Positions 24,894-32,987 of a stretch of DNA of 45,002 bases are shown piece after piece; position 1 is the first letter of the stretch, and every line of letters begins with the position of its first letter. The position numbers were made by a program, and so were the translations under genes. Where the stretch lies: contig NZ_JACXAI010000048.1 of NCBI RefSeq assembly GCF_014773385.1, forward strand, positions 1-45,002. Direction: 5' to 3'. Source of the stretch: Metabacillus arenae (lineage in GTDB: Bacteria; Bacillota; Bacilli; Bacillales; Bacillaceae). The notes beneath the pieces were generated by a model that did no database searches, was not told where the DNA came from, and worked only from the letters and a program-made list of their open reading frames with translations.

Positions 24894-25076
24894 TTACGAC
24901 AATTTAAAAATAAATTTAAGTGTCTCCATAAACGGTGCAGGAACTAAAGCGATTTCTATTAGGAAGTAGATAAACAAAGAAGCAAATGGCACAAGGAGGA
25001 TAAGAGGTTTTTTCCATCTAAGCCCAAAATACAAACTGAGTACTGTGATGATGAGCATGATCCATAGAATAAGCAC
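24894..25076 (-). CDS. Small two-helix membrane protein of the symporter operon
   Basis: About 60 residues with two hydrophobic segments (LILWIMLIITVLSLYFGL and PLILLVPFASLFIYFLIEIAL) joined by RWKK, and a short C-terminal amphipathic end (PAPFMETLKFIFKL). No named family. The start is uncertain: GTG at 25076 has AGAGGAG eight bases upstream, while the longer TTG-started frame (25094) would include that site in its coding sequence. It ends 37 bases before the DUF4212 start, so it is probably the first gene of the symporter operon and may assist assembly of the transporter. Confidence 0.6.
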   Translation of the reverse strand: MLILWIMLIITVLSLYFGLRWKKPLILLVPFASLFIYFLIEIALVPAPFMETLKFIFKLS

Positions 25077-25109
25077 AGAAACCACTCCTCTCAAATGTAA
25101 ACGCCGCCA

Positions 25110-25403
25110 AAAAAGAAGTTTAGTTTTATCACCTCATCCTAATTTAATAGAATTTTCCAATAACTATATTATGAAGTGTATCAATACCTGCGTCAATGCT
25201 TGACCACTATCCATAATGCATGAGAATTCGACATAACATAAGTATATAATAGGTGCTCAGACCGATACTTTATCAAGCAATAAACAAATTTTTCGGGATA
25301 AAATACCTGCAGATCAGAAAATATCACGCTTCTTTCTTACCCTTTTTATTAATATGAAGAGTATTGCAGGAAATTAGTAGGATTCTTTGAAAACAACAAG
25401 AAC
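25110..25403. other. Gene-free region upstream of the symporter operon
   Basis: AT-rich, no gene. It should contain the promoter of the symporter operon. TGTAAACGCCGCCA at 25096-25109 matches the cre consensus at 12 of 14 positions and lies just before the first gene, so glucose repression is possible but weakly supported. Confidence 0.3.
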
Positions 25404-25535
25404 GAAAAGCGCAAGGCGCCCGCCTAACGGCGACAAGCATAAGACGAGCCGGCATGAAGGTTCTTCTTTAACCTTCTTGACGGATTGGCTTATGACCTCG
25501 AGCCGATGGCGCCTGGAGCTAGACAACGACAACAC
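25404..25535. repeat. Dispersed hairpin repeat, best copy (copy A)
   Basis: A long imperfect fold-back. GGCGCC near the left end pairs with GGCGCC near the right, CATAAG with CTTATG, and AAGGTT with AACCTT at the centre. GAGCCGGCATGAAGGTT and CTTCTTGACGGATTGG are shared with copies at 25975, 26490, 29145 (reverse) and, more distantly, 2505. It has no coding frame. It resembles hairpin elements scattered between genes in Bacillaceae. Confidence 0.7.
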
Positions 25536-25779
25536 TCTTTAACACGTTAATACTTTAATTAAATTAAACTTTCTGATCTTATAAGAAAAACGCTACGCGT
25601 CTTTCTGAAGGTGTGAGGTCGGAGGTGGGAATGGATGAAATTAGGGAAAGGGCTGATTTTTTTCTATACTCTTTAACTTGTTCTTTAGGGTGCTCGCTTC
25701 ATTTTGACCATATTTCATACGATTTCTGTTTGTTCATTCCATAACAAATAGCTTTTTGCTCTTGATCACTCACAGATCG

Positions 25780-25882
25780 TTTACTTATCTTCGATTTTTC
25801 CCTTTATATCTTCGAAATCTGAAATTTATCTACGAAAGCAGAAGACTTATCTTCGAAAATTTCAAAATATCGATTATTCGAC
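25780..25882. repeat. Degenerate tandem repeat, about 22-base unit with ATCTTCGAAA
   Basis: Four to five units carry TTATCTTCGAAA-like cores (ACTTATCTTCGATT, TATATCTTCGAAATC, TTTATCTACGAAAGC, CTTATCTTCGAAAAT). No coding sense; in general form like the other arrays, though with a different core. Confidence 0.55.
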
Positions 25883-25974
25883 ATAAATCATCAAAACTAA
25901 GTAGTGTACAGATTACATATATTGTTATTAAACTGCCAATAATGAGATACTATATAAATTCTGATATTAGCTAG

Positions 25975-26025
25975 TCCTTCGGCGACAAGCACAAAGCGTG
26001 CCGGCATGAAGGTTTTCTTTAACTG
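25975..26025. repeat. Partial copy of the hairpin repeat (copy B)
   Basis: GGCGACAAGCACAAAGCGTGCCGGCATGAAGG corresponds to the left arm of copy A (GGCGACAAGCATAAGACGAGCC...), but the right arm is missing. It is a truncated copy about 550 bases from copy A. (The matching run is described by its key words; ends approximate.). Confidence 0.55.
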
Positions 26026-26171
26026 TAAGAAAAAATATCATTTCAGTACAAAGGACCTACCCAGTAAGAATGATTAAAAATATCTTCAATTTAACATAAA
26101 TTATTATAGTAAATTAGTAGGATTACATGTACAATATTCTAGTATTTATTCTATTTTTTGGAGGGTTTCCT

Positions 26172-26483
26172 ATGAGCTTAAATGTTTCTTTAAAACAAGG
26201 TCTTTCTCAGCATCAGCAAACATTGCTTGCCTCTGAGTTTGACAAACGCAAGAAGTCGAAGCTTCTCGTTTTTTTATTATGGTTCTTTTTAAGTGTCTTT
26301 GGCGCACACCGCTTCTACTTAGGAAATGTTGGACTTGGGATTGCTATGCTGTTGCTTGGCTGGGCAACACTTGGTATTTGGCCGTTTATCGATGGTATCT
26401 ATTGCTTGGTTAAGCGGACAGATGTTGTAAACGAAGAAGTGGAAAGACAGATTATTTCTGAAATTTCTACTGCTGCAGAATAA
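26172..26483 (+). CDS. TM2-domain membrane protein
   Basis: About 103 residues. The C-terminal half is a TM2 domain: KSKLLVFLLWFFLSVFGAHRFYLG followed by GLGIAMLLLGWATLGIWPFIDG, two membrane helices with the conserved GAHRFYLG and D. The N-terminal 35 residues (MSLNVSLKQGLSQHQQTLL) are soluble. I start at the ATG at 26172 because GGAGGG lies seven bases upstream; the longer frame adds an unlikely hydrophobic stretch. The family is widespread with no firmly assigned role. It stands alone between two hairpin-repeat copies. Confidence 0.75.
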   Translation: MSLNVSLKQGLSQHQQTLLASEFDKRKKSKLLVFLLWFFLSVFGAHRFYLGNVGLGIAMLLLGWATLGIWPFIDGIYCLVKRTDVVNEEVERQIISEISTAAE

Positions 26484-26489
26484 GAAAAA

Positions 26490-26612
26490 GTTCAAGCTCC
26501 GTTTATCTGTGATAAGCACACAGGCGAGCCTATAGAAAAGGATTTTTTTTCCTTTTTGGGAGGCTTGGCTAGTGACCTCAGGGCTGGCTAGGCGCTGAAG
26601 CTGGACAACGAT
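26490..26612. repeat. Copy of the hairpin repeat (copy C)
   Basis: GATAAGCACACAGGCGAGCC on the left and GGCTTGGCTAGTGACCTC, then GGCTAGGCGCTGAAGCTGGACAACGA, on the right follow copy A in order. A centre of AAAAGGA plus T-run plus TCCTTTTT makes a fold-back. It sits between the converging TM2 and spoIIQ genes. Confidence 0.6.
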
Positions 26613-26651
26613 AACTTATTTAGCTTCACCATTCTTACCTAATAAAAAATA

Positions 26652-26679
26652 AACGTCTATCCAAAAGGGTAGACGTTTT
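26652..26679. terminator. Terminator after spoIIQ
   Basis: AAACGTCTATCC and GGGTAGACGTTT pair over 12 bases (one G-T) around an AAAA loop. On minus it is followed by a T-rich tail (ATTTTTTATT). It lies about 16 bases beyond the spoIIQ stop. Confidence 0.8.
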
Positions 26680-26694
26680 TCATTTATTTTGATT

Positions 26695-27636
26695 TTATGC
26701 GTTTGATGAATCTGTTGATGCTTCTGGTTGGCTGTTAGTGTCTTCCGAACCAGCATCCTCATCGTTTGCATCTTTTTGTGTTTCTGTGTCTGTTTGTTTA
26801 CTGTTTTCTTCAGCATTTTCGTCTGCAGGAGAGTCTTTTTCGCCTGCTGCATCTTCGTCAGCATTTTCACTTGCTTCAGAATCTTCCTTTGCAGCATCTT
26901 CGTCAGCGTTTTCACTTGCTTTAGTGTCTTCGTTTTCAGCAGCTTGATCTTTAATTGAAGACACTGGCTTGTCTAAATATTGAGACGGATTAAGTGCGAC
27001 ACCATCTTTACGGATTTCGAAGTGTACGTGTACGCCGCCTTCCTCATTAAAGAGGTTATTACCAGCTGTCCCAATTACTTCGTTTTGCTCAACCTTATCA
27101 CCAGCTTGAACCTTTGCTTCTGCTAGTGATTGATAAACTGTTACAACACCGTTTGTATGTTCTAGTTCAATAACTTGTCCTAAAATCGGATCCTTTTCCG
27201 CTTTTACGACTGTACCGCTAAGGGAGGCAGTGACATCAAATTCTTTGCCATCCTCTTTCGCTAAATCGATCCCTTTGTTTGGATGGTACGTGTTATTATA
27301 GAAAACGAGTGCTGCTTCTTGGTCTTCTTTTGATCCATCTAAGTCATAGAATTTTTTGATGACTTTGACTGCATCAGGGTCTAAAGCAGGCGTTGCAAAG
27401 CTTTCTGCTTGTGCATTAACTTCTACTGCTTCTTCACCTTTGTAAGAAGTACCTTTACTTGGATTATCACCTGCCAAGTTGTCAGAAATGTTGTTGCTTA
27501 CTGATTGATACCATAAAACCGCTGTGAGAATAACCGCTGCACTTACCAAATAGATTGCTGGGAATACCCAACGCTTTCTAAAAAATTGCTGAAGTTTAGA
27601 GTTTTGAGAAGTACGTTTCTTTTCTTCCTCTCTCAT
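26695..27636 (-). CDS. spoIIQ: Stage II sporulation protein Q (LytM/M23-like)
   Basis: 313 residues. A forespore membrane protein that binds SpoIIIAH across the septum and helps engulfment. It has a short cytoplasmic N-terminus, one helix (WVFPAIYLVSAAVILTAVLWY, about 29-49) and an M23 domain (about 108-220). The first zinc ligand of active LytM enzymes is replaced: NKGID stands where HxGxD is expected, while HVHFE is kept. This fits SpoIIQ, an inactive peptidase in B. subtilis. The C-terminal 90 residues are very acidic, with two copies of ASENADEDAA; this tail is longer than in B. subtilis SpoIIQ. GAGGTGAT precedes the ATG. Single gene with its own terminator. Confidence 0.92.
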   Translation of the reverse strand: MREEEKKRTSQNSKLQQFFRKRWVFPAIYLVSAAVILTAVLWYQSVSNNISDNLAGDNPSKGTSYKGEEAVEVNAQAESFATPALDPDAVKVIKKFYDLDGSKEDQEAALVFYNNTYHPNKGIDLAKEDGKEFDVTASLSGTVVKAEKDPILGQVIELEHTNGVVTVYQSLAEAKVQAGDKVEQNEVIGTAGNNLFNEEGGVHVHFEIRKDGVALNPSQYLDKPVSSIKDQAAENEDTKASENADEDAAKEDSEASENADEDAAGEKDSPADENAEENSKQTDTETQKDANDEDAGSEDTNSQPEASTDSSNA

Positions 27637-27753
27637 TGTTTATCACCTCAGCAACCATTTTGAACAGAATTCTGAAAATATATACATCTACTGAAAAAAA
27701 TTTTTTTAATCGATTAGTATTTGTTTCTTTATTGAAATTATGCATACATTTTT

Positions 27754-27794
27754 TTGGTGCCAGGCACCAAATTTAAAATTCGGTGCCTGGCACC
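27754..27794. repeat. GGTGCC palindromic repeat, copy 1
   Basis: Two 12-13 base palindromes (GGTGCCAGGCACC and GGTGCCTGGCACC) flank a 13-base AT-rich centre, so the whole can fold as one long hairpin or two small ones. It lies directly upstream of the VanZ-like gene, whose ribosome binding site begins about 10 bases later. Confidence 0.8.
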
Positions 27795-27815
27795 TATTTA
27801 AGTAAGGAGTTTAAG

Positions 27816-28247
27816 ATGAGAGCCGTTTTGTTTAAATGGGGACTTACGATCGCCCCGCTTGCCTATATGGTGTTCATTTGGATTTTATCAAGCTTGCCTT
27901 CGGATGCAATTATCAATACTCCCTTTTCCTTTGATCATTTAATGAAGGAATCACTTCACCTTATTGAATTTGGCATTCTTTATTGGCTTTTCGCATTTGC
28001 TATGTGTGCAAATAGGAGGTTAACTGAAAAGACGAATTTACTTATTGCAGTTGTTTCGATTGCTTATGGGGGTATAGACGAAATACATCAATCCTTTGTT
28101 CCTTATCGAACTGCTGCCTGGATTGACCTTATTAAGGATGCAATTGGAGTCCTCTTATCCTGGATTATTGTTAAGAAGTACTACTTTCATGCAGAAACAT
28201 CGAAAATAAAGTGGATATTCAATAAATTAAGAGATACTACAAGGTAG
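27816..28247 (+). CDS. VanZ-like family membrane protein
   Basis: 143 residues, four membrane helices. FIWILSSLPSD after helix 1, SLHLIEFGILYWLF and YGGIDEIHQSFVPYRTAAWIDLIKDAIGVLLSWI are the VanZ-family signature. Some VanZ proteins give low-level teicoplanin resistance, but most chromosomal members have no known role. I start at the ATG at 27816, with AAGGAG seven bases upstream; a longer frame would extend into the GGTGCC repeat. The repeat between spoIIQ and this gene could influence its expression. Stands alone on plus. Confidence 0.8.
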   Translation: MRAVLFKWGLTIAPLAYMVFIWILSSLPSDAIINTPFSFDHLMKESLHLIEFGILYWLFAFAMCANRRLTEKTNLLIAVVSIAYGGIDEIHQSFVPYRTAAWIDLIKDAIGVLLSWIIVKKYYFHAETSKIKWIFNKLRDTTR

Positions 28248-28316
28248 GAGTAATTTTGCCGATTATAAGAAAATAATTTTAGAATTTAACTGAATAGAAG
28301 GCGCGGCTTATTATTG

Positions 28317-28344
28317 GGCAGGAATTTCAGGAAGGTGTCCTGCC
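28317..28344 (+). terminator. Possible terminator after the VanZ-like gene
   Basis: GGCAGGA and TCCTGCC pair perfectly over seven bases, with TTG/CAA extension and a 14-base loop, followed by AATTTTAGG. The T-run is short, so confidence is modest. Confidence 0.4.
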
Positions 28345-28559
28345 AATTTTAGGATCCGACTCGAAAAATTCAGTGGTGTCTGCTCTAATTCCCGGGTTCG
28401 TCACGAAAAATTCGGCGTCGGCTCTGCTAATTGACAAGATCCTCCCCAAAATTCCGGCGTTCACCCTGCCTATTTCTGCGAAATTGTAAGAAATACTTAC
28501 TAATGCAACTTTTAGTATGCTAACCTAAACAAAAAGATTTACATAAAAAGGAGTCAACT
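28345..28559. repeat. Degenerate repeat with GAAAAATTC words
   Basis: ACTCGAAAAATTCAG, CACGAAAAATTCGGCGTC and AAAATTCCGGCGTTC recur at about 45-70 base spacing, with CTCTGCTAATT/CTGCTCTAATT between. It appears to be a decayed array. The last 60 bases are ordinary leader of the acetyltransferase gene. Confidence 0.4.
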
Positions 28560-29063
28560 ATGATTAACTACAAAATAAGAAGTGCTGTTGAAGAAGATTT
28601 GCCTGTGATTGTTGCAATTTATAATTCTACTATTGCTTCTCGTTCTGTAACGGCTGATTTAGAGCCTGTGACAGTGGAAAGCCGCAAAACTTGGTTTTTT
28701 AACCATACGGAGAAACGGCCGATTTGGGTTGTGATGAATGATCATGATGATATGCTGGGATGGATCAGCTTTGAGCCTTTTTATGGAAGAGCTGCCTATC
28801 AATATACAGCTGAGGTTAGTATTTATCTTCATGAGAATACGAGAGGTCAAGGTCTTGGGAGACAGCTTTTGCAGGAAGCACTTGATGCCTGTCCTAATTT
28901 AGGCATTAAAACGATTTTGAGTTATATTTTTGGACACAATCAAGCTAGTTTACGATTATTTGAACGGTTCGGATTTGAGAGGTGGGCAAATTTCCCAAAC
29001 GTAGCTGAGCTTGATGGAGTAGAACGAGATTTGGTGATCCTTGGGAAAAGAGTGAGTGATTAA
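28560..29063 (+). CDS. GNAT acetyltransferase, phosphinothricin acetyltransferase-like
   Basis: 167 residues. The acetyl-CoA binding motif is ENTRGQGLGRQLLQEAL (about 97-113), preceded by the strand AEVSIYLHE and followed by HNQASLRLFERFGF, the typical GNAT motif B region. N-terminal IRSAVEEDLPVIVAIYNSTI and the SFEPFYGRAAYQYTAE segment are as in the Pat/YwnH branch, whose members acetylate amino-acid analogues such as phosphinothricin or methionine sulfone. The natural substrate here is unknown. ATG with AAAAGGAG eight bases upstream. Followed by its own terminator. Confidence 0.85.
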   Translation: MINYKIRSAVEEDLPVIVAIYNSTIASRSVTADLEPVTVESRKTWFFNHTEKRPIWVVMNDHDDMLGWISFEPFYGRAAYQYTAEVSIYLHENTRGQGLGRQLLQEALDACPNLGIKTILSYIFGHNQASLRLFERFGFERWANFPNVAELDGVERDLVILGKRVSD

Positions 29064-29071
29064 TAAAGCGC

Positions 29072-29103
29072 AAAGGACTACTAGAGCATCCAGTAGTCCT
29101 TTT
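29072..29103 (+). terminator. Terminator after the acetyltransferase gene
   Basis: AAAGGACTACT and AGTAGTCCTTT pair perfectly over 11 bases around a 9-base loop and are followed by TTTATTATAG. Confidence 0.85.
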
Positions 29104-29144
29104 ATTATAGTTTCAGTAAGTTAATTTGGTTAAAGTTAGTTATC

Positions 29145-29243
29145 GTGTCCAGCTGCAGCGCCTAGCCCGCCTGAGGTCACATGCCAAACCGTCAAGAAGG
29201 TTAAAGAACTATCTTCATGCCGGCTCGCCTTGCGCATTTCTTA
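29145..29243. repeat. Hairpin repeat in reverse orientation (copy D)
   Basis: Reads as the reverse complement of copy A: GTGTCCAGCTGCAGCGCC, then CCGTCAAGAAGGTTAAAG and CTTCATGCCGGCTCG. It lies between the converging acetyltransferase and spoIID genes. Confidence 0.65.
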
Positions 29244-29251
29244 ATGTTCAG

Positions 29252-30271
29252 CTAATTTTTTGCCATGTGCTTTGTTAAAAATGGTTCGGCTGAAGCAATT
29301 TTTACCCCTTTATAGTAATGGGCAACGATATCATCGTATTTTTTTCCTTCTTCCGCCATGAAGTTAGCGCCGTATTGGCTCATGCCTACCCCGTGACCGA
29401 AGCCCTTCGTTTCAATTACGATATTATTCCCCTTCAGCTTCCAGGTAAAGTCGGAGGATTTTAGTTCAAGCTTATCCCTTACCTCGCGTCCAGATAGCTT
29501 TTTTCCGTTAATATCAACCGTGCCTACACGATTTCCTGAAGTTCTCTCAATTATTTTACCAAGATTATTTCCCTCTATGTTCACTCCCAGCTTTTTCTCG
29601 AATTCTGAGACTGAGACCACTTTTTGATCGAGAAACTTTTCAGACTTTTTATCCCATGGACTTTCTACTGTTTTTAAGTATGGTAGAGGTGTACTCCAGT
29701 AGTCCTCAGAGTTTTCTGTATAGCCATTACTTGTTGAAAAGAAGGAAGCATCAATTGGTTTTTCATCAAATGTAAGGATTTCACCTTGAGTATCAGCCAC
29801 CGCTGCGGTTATTTTCTTCATTTTCCATTCGTAATCGTCTTTCCAAGTTTTCTTAAGTTCTTCGGGATTTTTGTAGACTTGGTGCATTTGTGTATCTGTT
29901 ACGACAGATCCTTCAGGTGAACTCATTGTCTCCTCACTCATAAGTTGTTTGACAATGTACGTCCGCGCAGCAAGTGCTTGAGCTTTGAGTGCTTCTTCCT
30001 CAAATTCAGCAGGCATTTCAGAAGAGACTACACCGATGACATACTCTTCTAGGGGAATGTTTTCAATTTGCTGGTTTGTGCTTCGATAGACTGGTACTGT
30101 AACAGCTGACTGGCTAAGAACCTTCTCCGTTTCCTTTTTAGCTTGAAGTTCTTCCGAAAGCTCGCCTGTCGTTGACTTTTGCATGTATGGTGTTACTAGC
30201 AGAGTGGGAATCATTAAAATAATGATAAATAATCCAGCAAGTACGACAAATAGTGGTTTAAATGAGTTCAT
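29252..30271 (-). CDS. spoIID: Stage II sporulation protein D
   Basis: 339 residues, the normal length. A mother-cell lytic transglycosylase that trims peptidoglycan during engulfment, acting with SpoIIM and SpoIIP. One N-terminal helix ([21 protein letters not shown], about 6-26) anchors it. The SpoIID domain follows: [35 protein letters not shown] includes the expected catalytic Glu (SSEMPAEF). [16 protein letters not shown] and [15 protein letters not shown] are also typical. The ATG at 30271 has GGGGGACAGG upstream; a longer frame lacks a site. It lies 300 bases downstream of murAA, as in B. subtilis. Confidence 0.93.
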   Translation of the reverse strand: MNSFKPLFVVLAGLFIIILMIPTLLVTPYMQKSTTGELSEELQAKKETEKVLSQSAVTVPVYRSTNQQIENIPLEEYVIGVVSSEMPAEFEEEALKAQALAARTYIVKQLMSEETMSSPEGSVVTDTQMHQVYKNPEELKKTWKDDYEWKMKKITAAVADTQGEILTFDEKPIDASFFSTSNGYTENSEDYWSTPLPYLKTVESPWDKKSEKFLDQKVVSVSEFEKKLGVNIEGNNLGKIIERTSGNRVGTVDINGKKLSGREVRDKLELKSSDFTWKLKGNNIVIETKGFGHGVGMSQYGANFMAEEGKKYDDIVAHYYKGVKIASAEPFLTKHMAKN

Positions 30272-30310
30272 TTCCTGTCCCCCAGTTAAAAATTTTAAAT
30301 GCTCCCTATA

Positions 30311-30339
30311 ATCATATGGGAGTGGACAACCCATTATGA
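30311..30339 (-). promoter_or_regulatory. Candidate sigma-E promoter of spoIID
   Basis: On minus, TCATAAT, a 14-base spacer and CATATGAT resemble the sigma-E consensus (KCATATT and CATACAAT). It lies about 40 bases upstream of the spoIID start, and spoIID is a known sigma-E gene in B. subtilis. Confidence 0.45.
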
Positions 30340-30475
30340 CACAAACAATAAAAATCAGTGGACAGGCTCATAGGATGTTGAATTGAAAGGCAAAATCGCG
30401 AACAAACCCAATCTATATCACACCTAAGGATTTGATGTATAAAATATCCCCATTAAGAAAGGATAAATAGGGTGT

Positions 30476-30518
30476 AGGGTGCCAGGCACCAAATGAACAA
30501 TTTGGTGCCTGGCACCCT
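30476..30518. repeat. GGTGCC palindromic repeat, copy 2
   Basis: AGGGTGCCAGGCACCAAAT and ATTTGGTGCCTGGCACCCT are nearly perfect inverted copies around a short AACA centre; inner palindromes match copy 1. It lies just beyond the murAA terminator. A weak third relative (CGGTACCAAGCACCG) occurs at 33281-33295. Confidence 0.8.
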
Positions 30519-30530
30519 CTATCCAATAAA

Positions 30531-30569
30531 AAAGAAGCCAGAGCTTTGGCTAAGGTCTCTGACTTCTTT
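30531..30569 (-). terminator. Terminator after murAA
   Basis: On minus, AAAGAAGTCAGAG and CTCTGGCTTCTTT pair over 13 bases (one G-T) and are followed by TTTTTATT. The arms are A/T-rich outside, so it could also work on plus. Confidence 0.85.
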
Positions 30570-30584
30570 AATGGTTTTATGTTT

Positions 30585-31895
30585 TTAGGCGTTTAGGTCT
30601 GATACAGCGGCTTCTTGGTTTGGTTTGATTGCTGATTCTTCTCTGATACGTTCAATATCTGCACCAATAGAAGCAAGCTTTCCGTGGAAGTTTACGTATC
30701 CACGATCCAAATGTTTAAGTTCTGTGACTCGTGTATGACCATCAGCAACAAGGCCAGCAAGAATTAAAGCCGCTCCAGCACGAAGATCTGTAGCTGCTAC
30801 TTCTGCTCCTTGCATACCTGCAGGTCCGTTCATAATAACAGAACGACCTTCAATTTTAATATCACCGTTCATGCGGCGGAATTCTTCCACATGCATAAAG
30901 CGATTTTCAAATACTGTCTCTGTAATCATACTTGTACCTTTTGCACAAAGCAGCAAAGCCATCATTTGTGATTGCATGTCAGTAGGGAAGCCAGGGTGAG
31001 GCATCGTTTTAATGTCCACAGCTTTTAATTCACTTGGTCCGATAACACGCAATCCTTCTGCTTCTTCAATAATTTCTACACCCATCTCTTCCATTTTTGC
31101 TACGAGAGATGTTAAATGTTCAGGTACGGCACCTTGTACAAGGACGTTACCGCCTGTAATTGCCGCAGCAACCATAAATGTCCCTGCTTCAATTCGATCT
31201 GGAATAATGTTATGTCTTGATCCAGTTAGAACTGGTACACCTTCAATCCGTATCGTACCAGTACCTGCACCGCGAATTTTTCCGCCTAGTGCATTAATGT
31301 AATTAGCAAGATCAACAATTTCAGGTTCTTTTGCGCAATTTTCAATAACTGTTGTTCCTTCGGCAAGGGCAGCAGCCATGATAATGTTTTCAGTAGCACC
31401 AACACTAGGGAAGTCTAAATAGATCTTTGCACCTTGAAGTCTTCCATTGACTTCAGCTTCAATAAATCCATTCCCTACTTTAATGGTAGCTCCCATTGCT
31501 TCAAAACCTTTTAAATGTTGATCGATTGGGCGTGAACCAATTGCACAGCCGCCTGGCAATGCTACACGTGCACGCCCATTACGAGCAAGAAGCGGCCCCA
31601 TTACTAACACAGATGCGCGCATTTTACGCACATATTCAAATGGTGCTTCAGTGGTTAACTCTCTTGATGCATCTACAATTACTTGATTGTTTTCAAAATG
31701 AACATCTGCTCCTAAATAACGAAGAACCTCATTTATCGTATATACATCGGAGAGCGTAGGTACATCACATATAATACTTCTTCTCTCGCTAGCTAATAAG
31801 GATGCAGCGATAACCGGTAAAACGGCATTTTTAGCACCTTCTACTTTCACAGTGCCGTTCAACTTCCGACCGCCGCGGACGATGATTTTTTCCAA
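30585..31895 (-). CDS. murAA: UDP-N-acetylglucosamine 1-carboxyvinyltransferase
   Basis: 436 residues, full length. First committed step of peptidoglycan synthesis: transfer of enolpyruvate from PEP to UDP-GlcNAc in the cytoplasm. K22 and N23 (EGAKNAVLP) and C117 in [12 protein letters not shown] are the known catalytic or PEP-binding residues. The cysteine means it should be sensitive to fosfomycin. DRIEAGTFM and [10 protein letters not shown] are also typical. In B. subtilis the essential murAA likewise lies between ywmB and spoIID, so synteny supports this paralogue rather than murAB. Confidence 0.97.
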   Translation of the reverse strand: MEKIIVRGGRKLNGTVKVEGAKNAVLPVIAASLLASERRSIICDVPTLSDVYTINEVLRYLGADVHFENNQVIVDASRELTTEAPFEYVRKMRASVLVMGPLLARNGRARVALPGGCAIGSRPIDQHLKGFEAMGATIKVGNGFIEAEVNGRLQGAKIYLDFPSVGATENIIMAAALAEGTTVIENCAKEPEIVDLANYINALGGKIRGAGTGTIRIEGVPVLTGSRHNIIPDRIEAGTFMVAAAITGGNVLVQGAVPEHLTSLVAKMEEMGVEIIEEAEGLRVIGPSELKAVDIKTMPHPGFPTDMQSQMMALLLCAKGTSMITETVFENRFMHVEEFRRMNGDIKIEGRSVIMNGPAGMQGAEVAATDLRAGAALILAGLVADGHTRVTELKHLDRGYVNFHGKLASIGADIERIREESAIKPNQEAAVSDLNA

Positions 31896-31927
31896 GGTAT
31901 TCCCCTCCGCGTCCCAAATTCTCTATA

Positions 31928-32668
31928 TTAATATTCAGTCGTTAAGATTGGTGTTCCAACCACTACTGTAGTCTTTTCGCCCAATCCAGCGCTTCTAAGC
32001 GCAACTTGTACATTCATGTTGCCATTTTCTGTTGGAATTGATAGATTCCAATCTGTCGTATAACCTGATACCGAAACAAACTTTTTCTCTTTTAATTGTT
32101 CAACTGGTACCGCGTTAAATTCCTTAAGCAATGAGTGACTCTTTTGATACAAAACACCTTCCATCTTATCACTAAAATGGCCTTTCACACAAGTAAAAAT
32201 TGTGGACTTTTCGTGAATTATGTCGATTGCGGCAGCTTGAAAGGAGTCTTGTATTTCGTTCCAATTTTTTTGCCAGCCTCTTCCCTTGAGCTCATACAAG
32301 ATATACGATTGTGAATGATTATTTTTGTGGGTAGTAGTTATTACTTGGAGTTTGTGTGTTTGTTTTGTCTTTTTATCTACAAATAATCCAGTCGCTTTTA
32401 ACATGTCGGTTTCTTCTTGTATTGCCCAGTCATATTGACGATTTGAAGCAATAAAGGGTTTCACGAATTGGTAAAAATTTTTTCTTGAAATTTCGACAGG
32501 CGCTTTAGTATACAGTGACCATTCATCAACAACAGCCTCTTGGCTTTTTAATTTATTTGCAATTTCCTCCAGTTGATTACCTTCAGATATTGCTCCACTG
32601 TTTTTTGCCGAAAATATAATACCTATAATGAGAAAAACACCTATAAAAATGTAAAATTTTTGTTTCAT
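31928..32668 (-). CDS. ywmB: YwmB-family protein
   Basis: 246 residues with an N-terminal signal or anchor helix (FYIFIGVFLIIGIIFSA, about 4-20) and an extracytoplasmic domain annotated as a TATA-box-binding-protein-like fold (a shape likeness, not a DNA-binding role). Conserved position directly upstream of murAA in Bacillus. Function unknown, perhaps cell-envelope related. GAGAGGAAGTGAG precedes the ATG. The 32-base gap to murAA suggests cotranscription. Confidence 0.82.
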   Translation of the reverse strand: MKQKFYIFIGVFLIIGIIFSAKNSGAISEGNQLEEIANKLKSQEAVVDEWSLYTKAPVEISRKNFYQFVKPFIASNRQYDWAIQEETDMLKATGLFVDKKTKQTHKLQVITTTHKNNHSQSYILYELKGRGWQKNWNEIQDSFQAAAIDIIHEKSTIFTCVKGHFSDKMEGVLYQKSHSLLKEFNAVPVEQLKEKKFVSVSGYTTDWNLSIPTENGNMNVQVALRSAGLGEKTTVVVGTPILTTEY

Positions 32669-32987
32669 TTCCGCTCACTTCCTCTCCTTACTAAACAGTG
32701 TTGCCAGCGAGAAAGTGTGCATACGTGGAAAAAGTCGTCAATATTCGCGAAGTTTTAACTATTTCTAAGCAAAAAGTCATGCACAGATTTTATTCCCTTT
32801 TAAGCAGGGCATAAACCTGTTTATGAAGGCAGGATAACGAAGCTGTGTTTGGGTGAAGTAAATAATTTTTTTTTGCAAAAAACATTACACAACTCCGCTA
32901 TAGGTCCTTTAATAAAATAGTTGTGGCTTTTATCATTTTTTTGACTATTTTGTAAGCCTATCTTACAGTTCATAGGAACTCTTCTCA
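32669..32987. other. Gene-free region between ywzB and ywmB
   Basis: About 320 bases, AT-rich. I see no gene, hairpin terminator or repeat worth naming; it should hold the ywmB-murAA promoter. Confidence 0.3.

Noticed and set aside
25096-25109. cre box before the symporter operon
   Set aside because: Only 12 of 14 consensus positions match and the central T and W are wrong; mentioned as weak, not called.
26728-26958. Plus-strand frames opposite the acidic tail of spoIIQ
   Set aside because: Low-complexity shadows (Ser/Ala or Phe/Val/Cys rich) produced by the repeated GAA/GCA codons of the tail; no start signals.
27690-27760. Sigma-F promoter of spoIIQ
   Set aside because: GCATA is present, but no GGnnAnA-type -10 follows at 15-16 bases, so I could not support it although sigma-F control is expected.
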